Below are positions 62,474-64,000 of a stretch of DNA of 64,000 bases, piece after piece. How positions within the stretch are numbered: position 1 is the stretch's first letter; every line of letters begins with the position of its first letter. The translations under genes were made by a program, and so were the position numbers. The notes under the pieces were generated by a model, which saw only the letters and a list, made by a program, of their open reading frames with translations, was not told where the DNA came from and ran no database searches. The stretch is from Allopusillimonas ginsengisoli. Lineage in GTDB: Bacteria > Pseudomonadota > Gammaproteobacteria > Burkholderiales > Burkholderiaceae_B. Location of the stretch: the NCBI RefSeq assembly GCF_004153455.1, contig NZ_SDQE01000007.1:124001-188000 (forward strand), read 5' to 3'.

Positions 62474-64000
62474 ATGATGAATAGATTGGCGACCGTCGCT
62501 GTCGCTTCGTTCGCAGCATTGGGCGCTCCCCTGCATGCGCAGGAGACTATCTCCGCTGTCGATACGACGACCCTGTCGGCGATCAAAGTCACCGGCGCCA
62601 GATATCACTTTTCGGCCTCGATCACCGAGCTCGATTCCAGCTCCGCGACGCGCACCGATACGCCCTTGATCGAAGTGCCACAGTCGGTGCAGGTGCTTCC
62701 TCATGCCTTGATCGCGGCGCAGGACGCCCGCACCCTGTCCGACGCCCTCGTGAATGTGTCAGGCGTGACTCCCAGCCAGCCAGAAGAGAATCTCTTTGTC
62801 GCGCCTATCGTGAGAGGCTTTCCCGCCGAGATCTATATGGACGGATTGCCCATGTACAGCTCGGGCGCCGCCAACAGCCCGACAAGTCTTGTCGGCATCA
62901 AGCGGATCAACGTGCTCAAGGGACCCACCTCAACCCTGTATGGCGGCGGCCAGGGATCGCCTCTGGGAGGTCTCATCAATATCGAGTCCGAAAAACCGGA
63001 GGATGAGGCTGGCGGGTATGTAGCGATCCGCACCGGAAGCCAAGGAACCGTCAACCCCTACTTCGATCTGACCGGACCGTTGACCTCGACGACCAATGCG
63101 CGCATTGCGGGCGAGTATCAACGCAATGGAAGCTGGATCGATAAGGTTAAGGGGGAGCGATGGTCAGTGCAGCCCAGCCTATCGTTCCAGCTCGCTCCCA
63201 AAACGGTTCTGCAAGTTCAGGGACAGTTCAACCACAGCAGCCAGCTTGAATACTCAGGCTTGCCCGCTGCCCAAGCATTGGCTGGCGAGCTTGACCGCTA
63301 CGCCTTTCCCGGTGCGCCGGTTGGTCAACCGCGCACCCAAAACGACAGTCAACTGGCAACCGTCAAGCTCCGGCACGAGTTCAGCAATAGTTTGCGGCTG
63401 GCTGCCACGGGCCGCTACTACAACAGCAGGGTTCCTGAATACGGCAGCTTCATCTATCCAGAACTCTACCCTCCCAATCCGGCTACGCCGACTACTTATC
63501 CCATTCTTCCTCTCAACTTACTGACCACCACGTCGGAAAGCGCGCTTGACGTCAATGTGTTGGCGAAGGTCGACGTGCTGGGGGGTTACCACGAAATACT
63601 TGCGGGCGCCAGCTATGACCACACCAACTTTGCGAGCGATATGAGATTCGATGGCGTCCCCGTCGGTTCGATAGACCTGGCCAGTCCGGCCTACGACCTC
63701 AAGTTCGGTGTACCAACGCCTGTCAACCTCACCCAGACCAACCGCTACCAGACGACCGCGGCCTACTTGCAGGACCAGGCGACTTACGGTCGACTGCACC
63801 TGACCGGTTCGCTGCGTTACACCCAACTTCATCTCCGCGAAAGAGAGCAAGGAACCAACGAAACCTATCACCACGTCTCCCCAAGAATTGGAGCGAGCTT
63901 CGACCTCGTACCTGGCGTCGCGGCATATGCCGCTTATGCGACCGGATTTCGGGGCGCATTCAGCTATATCGGGCTCGAGCCCCCAAAGCCGGAGACCTCG
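62474..64000 (+). CDS. TonB-dependent siderophore receptor, N-terminal part
   Basis: The frame is open from 62474 to the window edge (509 codons). A short signal peptide (MMNRLATVAVASFAALGAPLHAQ) is followed by a TonB-box-like stretch (TLSAIKVTG), the plug domain (TDTPLIEVPQSVQVLP, LSDALVNVSGVTPSQP, GFPAEIYMDGLPMY, RINVLKGPTSTLYGGG, GGLINIESEKP) and the first half of the beta-barrel (YVAIRTGSQGTVNPYFDLTGPL). This is the FhuA/FpvA-type siderophore class, which draws energy from TonB-ExbBD. An in-frame ATG at 62453 would add seven residues; no clear ribosome site decides it. Its stop and its C-terminal signature are outside the window. Confidence 0.9.
   Translation, partial: MMNRLATVAVASFAALGAPLHAQETISAVDTTTLSAIKVTGARYHFSASITELDSSSATRTDTPLIEVPQSVQVLPHALIAAQDARTLSDALVNVSGVTPSQPEENLFVAPIVRGFPAEIYMDGLPMYSSGAANSPTSLVGIKRINVLKGPTSTLYGGGQGSPLGGLINIESEKPEDEAGGYVAIRTGSQGTVNPYFDLTGPLTSTTNARIAGEYQRNGSWIDKVKGERWSVQPSLSFQLAPKTVLQVQGQFNHSSQLEYSGLPAAQALAGELDRYAFPGAPVGQPRTQNDSQLATVKLRHEFSNSLRLAATGRYYNSRVPEYGSFIYPELYPPNPATPTTYPILPLNLLTTTSESALDVNVLAKVDVLGGYHEILAGASYDHTNFASDMRFDGVPVGSIDLASPAYDLKFGVPTPVNLTQTNRYQTTAAYLQDQATYGRLHLTGSLRYTQLHLREREQGTNETYHHVSPRIGASFDLVPGVAAYAAYATGFRGAFSYIGLEPPKPETS

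Noticed and set aside
62367-62477. A 36-codon frame just upstream of the TonB receptor gene that overlaps its start codon (TGATG-like)
   Set aside because: It could be a coupled leader peptide, but no ribosome site or conserved residues are visible; the evidence is too thin to call it a gene.

Overview
The window is a gene-dense chromosomal segment of a Gram-negative bacterium. Outer-membrane and periplasmic functions (MlaA, TonB-dependent receptor, NlpD, beta-barrel), the protein families present (YbdG, YaeQ, NCS2 permease, MHS-type MFS, long Pcm) and a GC content that looks like the high fifties point to the Betaproteobacteria, most likely Burkholderiales/Alcaligenaceae (relatives of Bordetella, Pusillimonas, Advenella). 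The family assignment is inference from protein resemblance; there is no rRNA in the window. I see no rRNA, tRNA, CRISPR array, insertion sequence or prophage.

Positions 1-28300 are mostly conserved housekeeping genes: the start of ppiD; ugpQ and rlmJ; an RluF-like pseudouridine synthase divergent from ubiC; ybdG-glnB-yaeQ; argH convergent with rlmD; a Spy/CpxP-like periplasmic protein; the tight cluster surE-pcm-nlpD-DEDDy exonuclease (no rpoS after nlpD); plsY, tsaD, a purine-type NCS2 permease, a thioredoxin, yigZ, ybiT, ldcA, tadA, a HAD hydrolase, nnr, a yadGH ABC exporter, yajQ and an acyl-CoA synthetase. A nonamer tandem repeat lies between tadA and ldcA.

Positions 28300-48400 are accessory: many small transporter-enzyme-regulator modules (EamA/Lrp; LysR, class II aldolase and an MHS transporter; AraC and an SBF-type transporter; a secreted hydrolase and AraC; PanE-like reductase, Tat aldo/keto reductase and an NTT-like carrier), an SbmA-like ABC protein, and a pair of envelope proteins made of a lipoprotein sulfatase with dockerin-like calcium loops and an outer-membrane barrel. 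An N-terminally truncated O-methyltransferase is a probable relic.

Positions 48400-55506 hold the most coherent candidate catabolic system: a polar amino-acid type ABC importer joined without gaps to an FGGY kinase and followed by an HpcH/HpaI aldolase, with a DeoR repressor immediately upstream and an operator-like repeat cluster in front of the aldolase. I infer uptake, phosphorylation and retro-aldol cleavage of a polyol or sugar acid that I cannot identify.

Positions 55507-58700 hold a TetR regulator and an ECF41-like sigma factor that share an almost identical 22-base upstream element. The sigma factor stops early in its SnoaL-like domain. A metallo-beta-lactamase-fold hydrolase and an AhpD-like carboxymuconolactone decarboxylase follow, the latter a known type of ECF41 partner. 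The end holds an MlaA-like lipoprotein with an unusual long N-terminus, its likely TetR regulator, a GlxA-type regulator and the first 1.5 kb of a TonB-dependent siderophore receptor that runs off the window.
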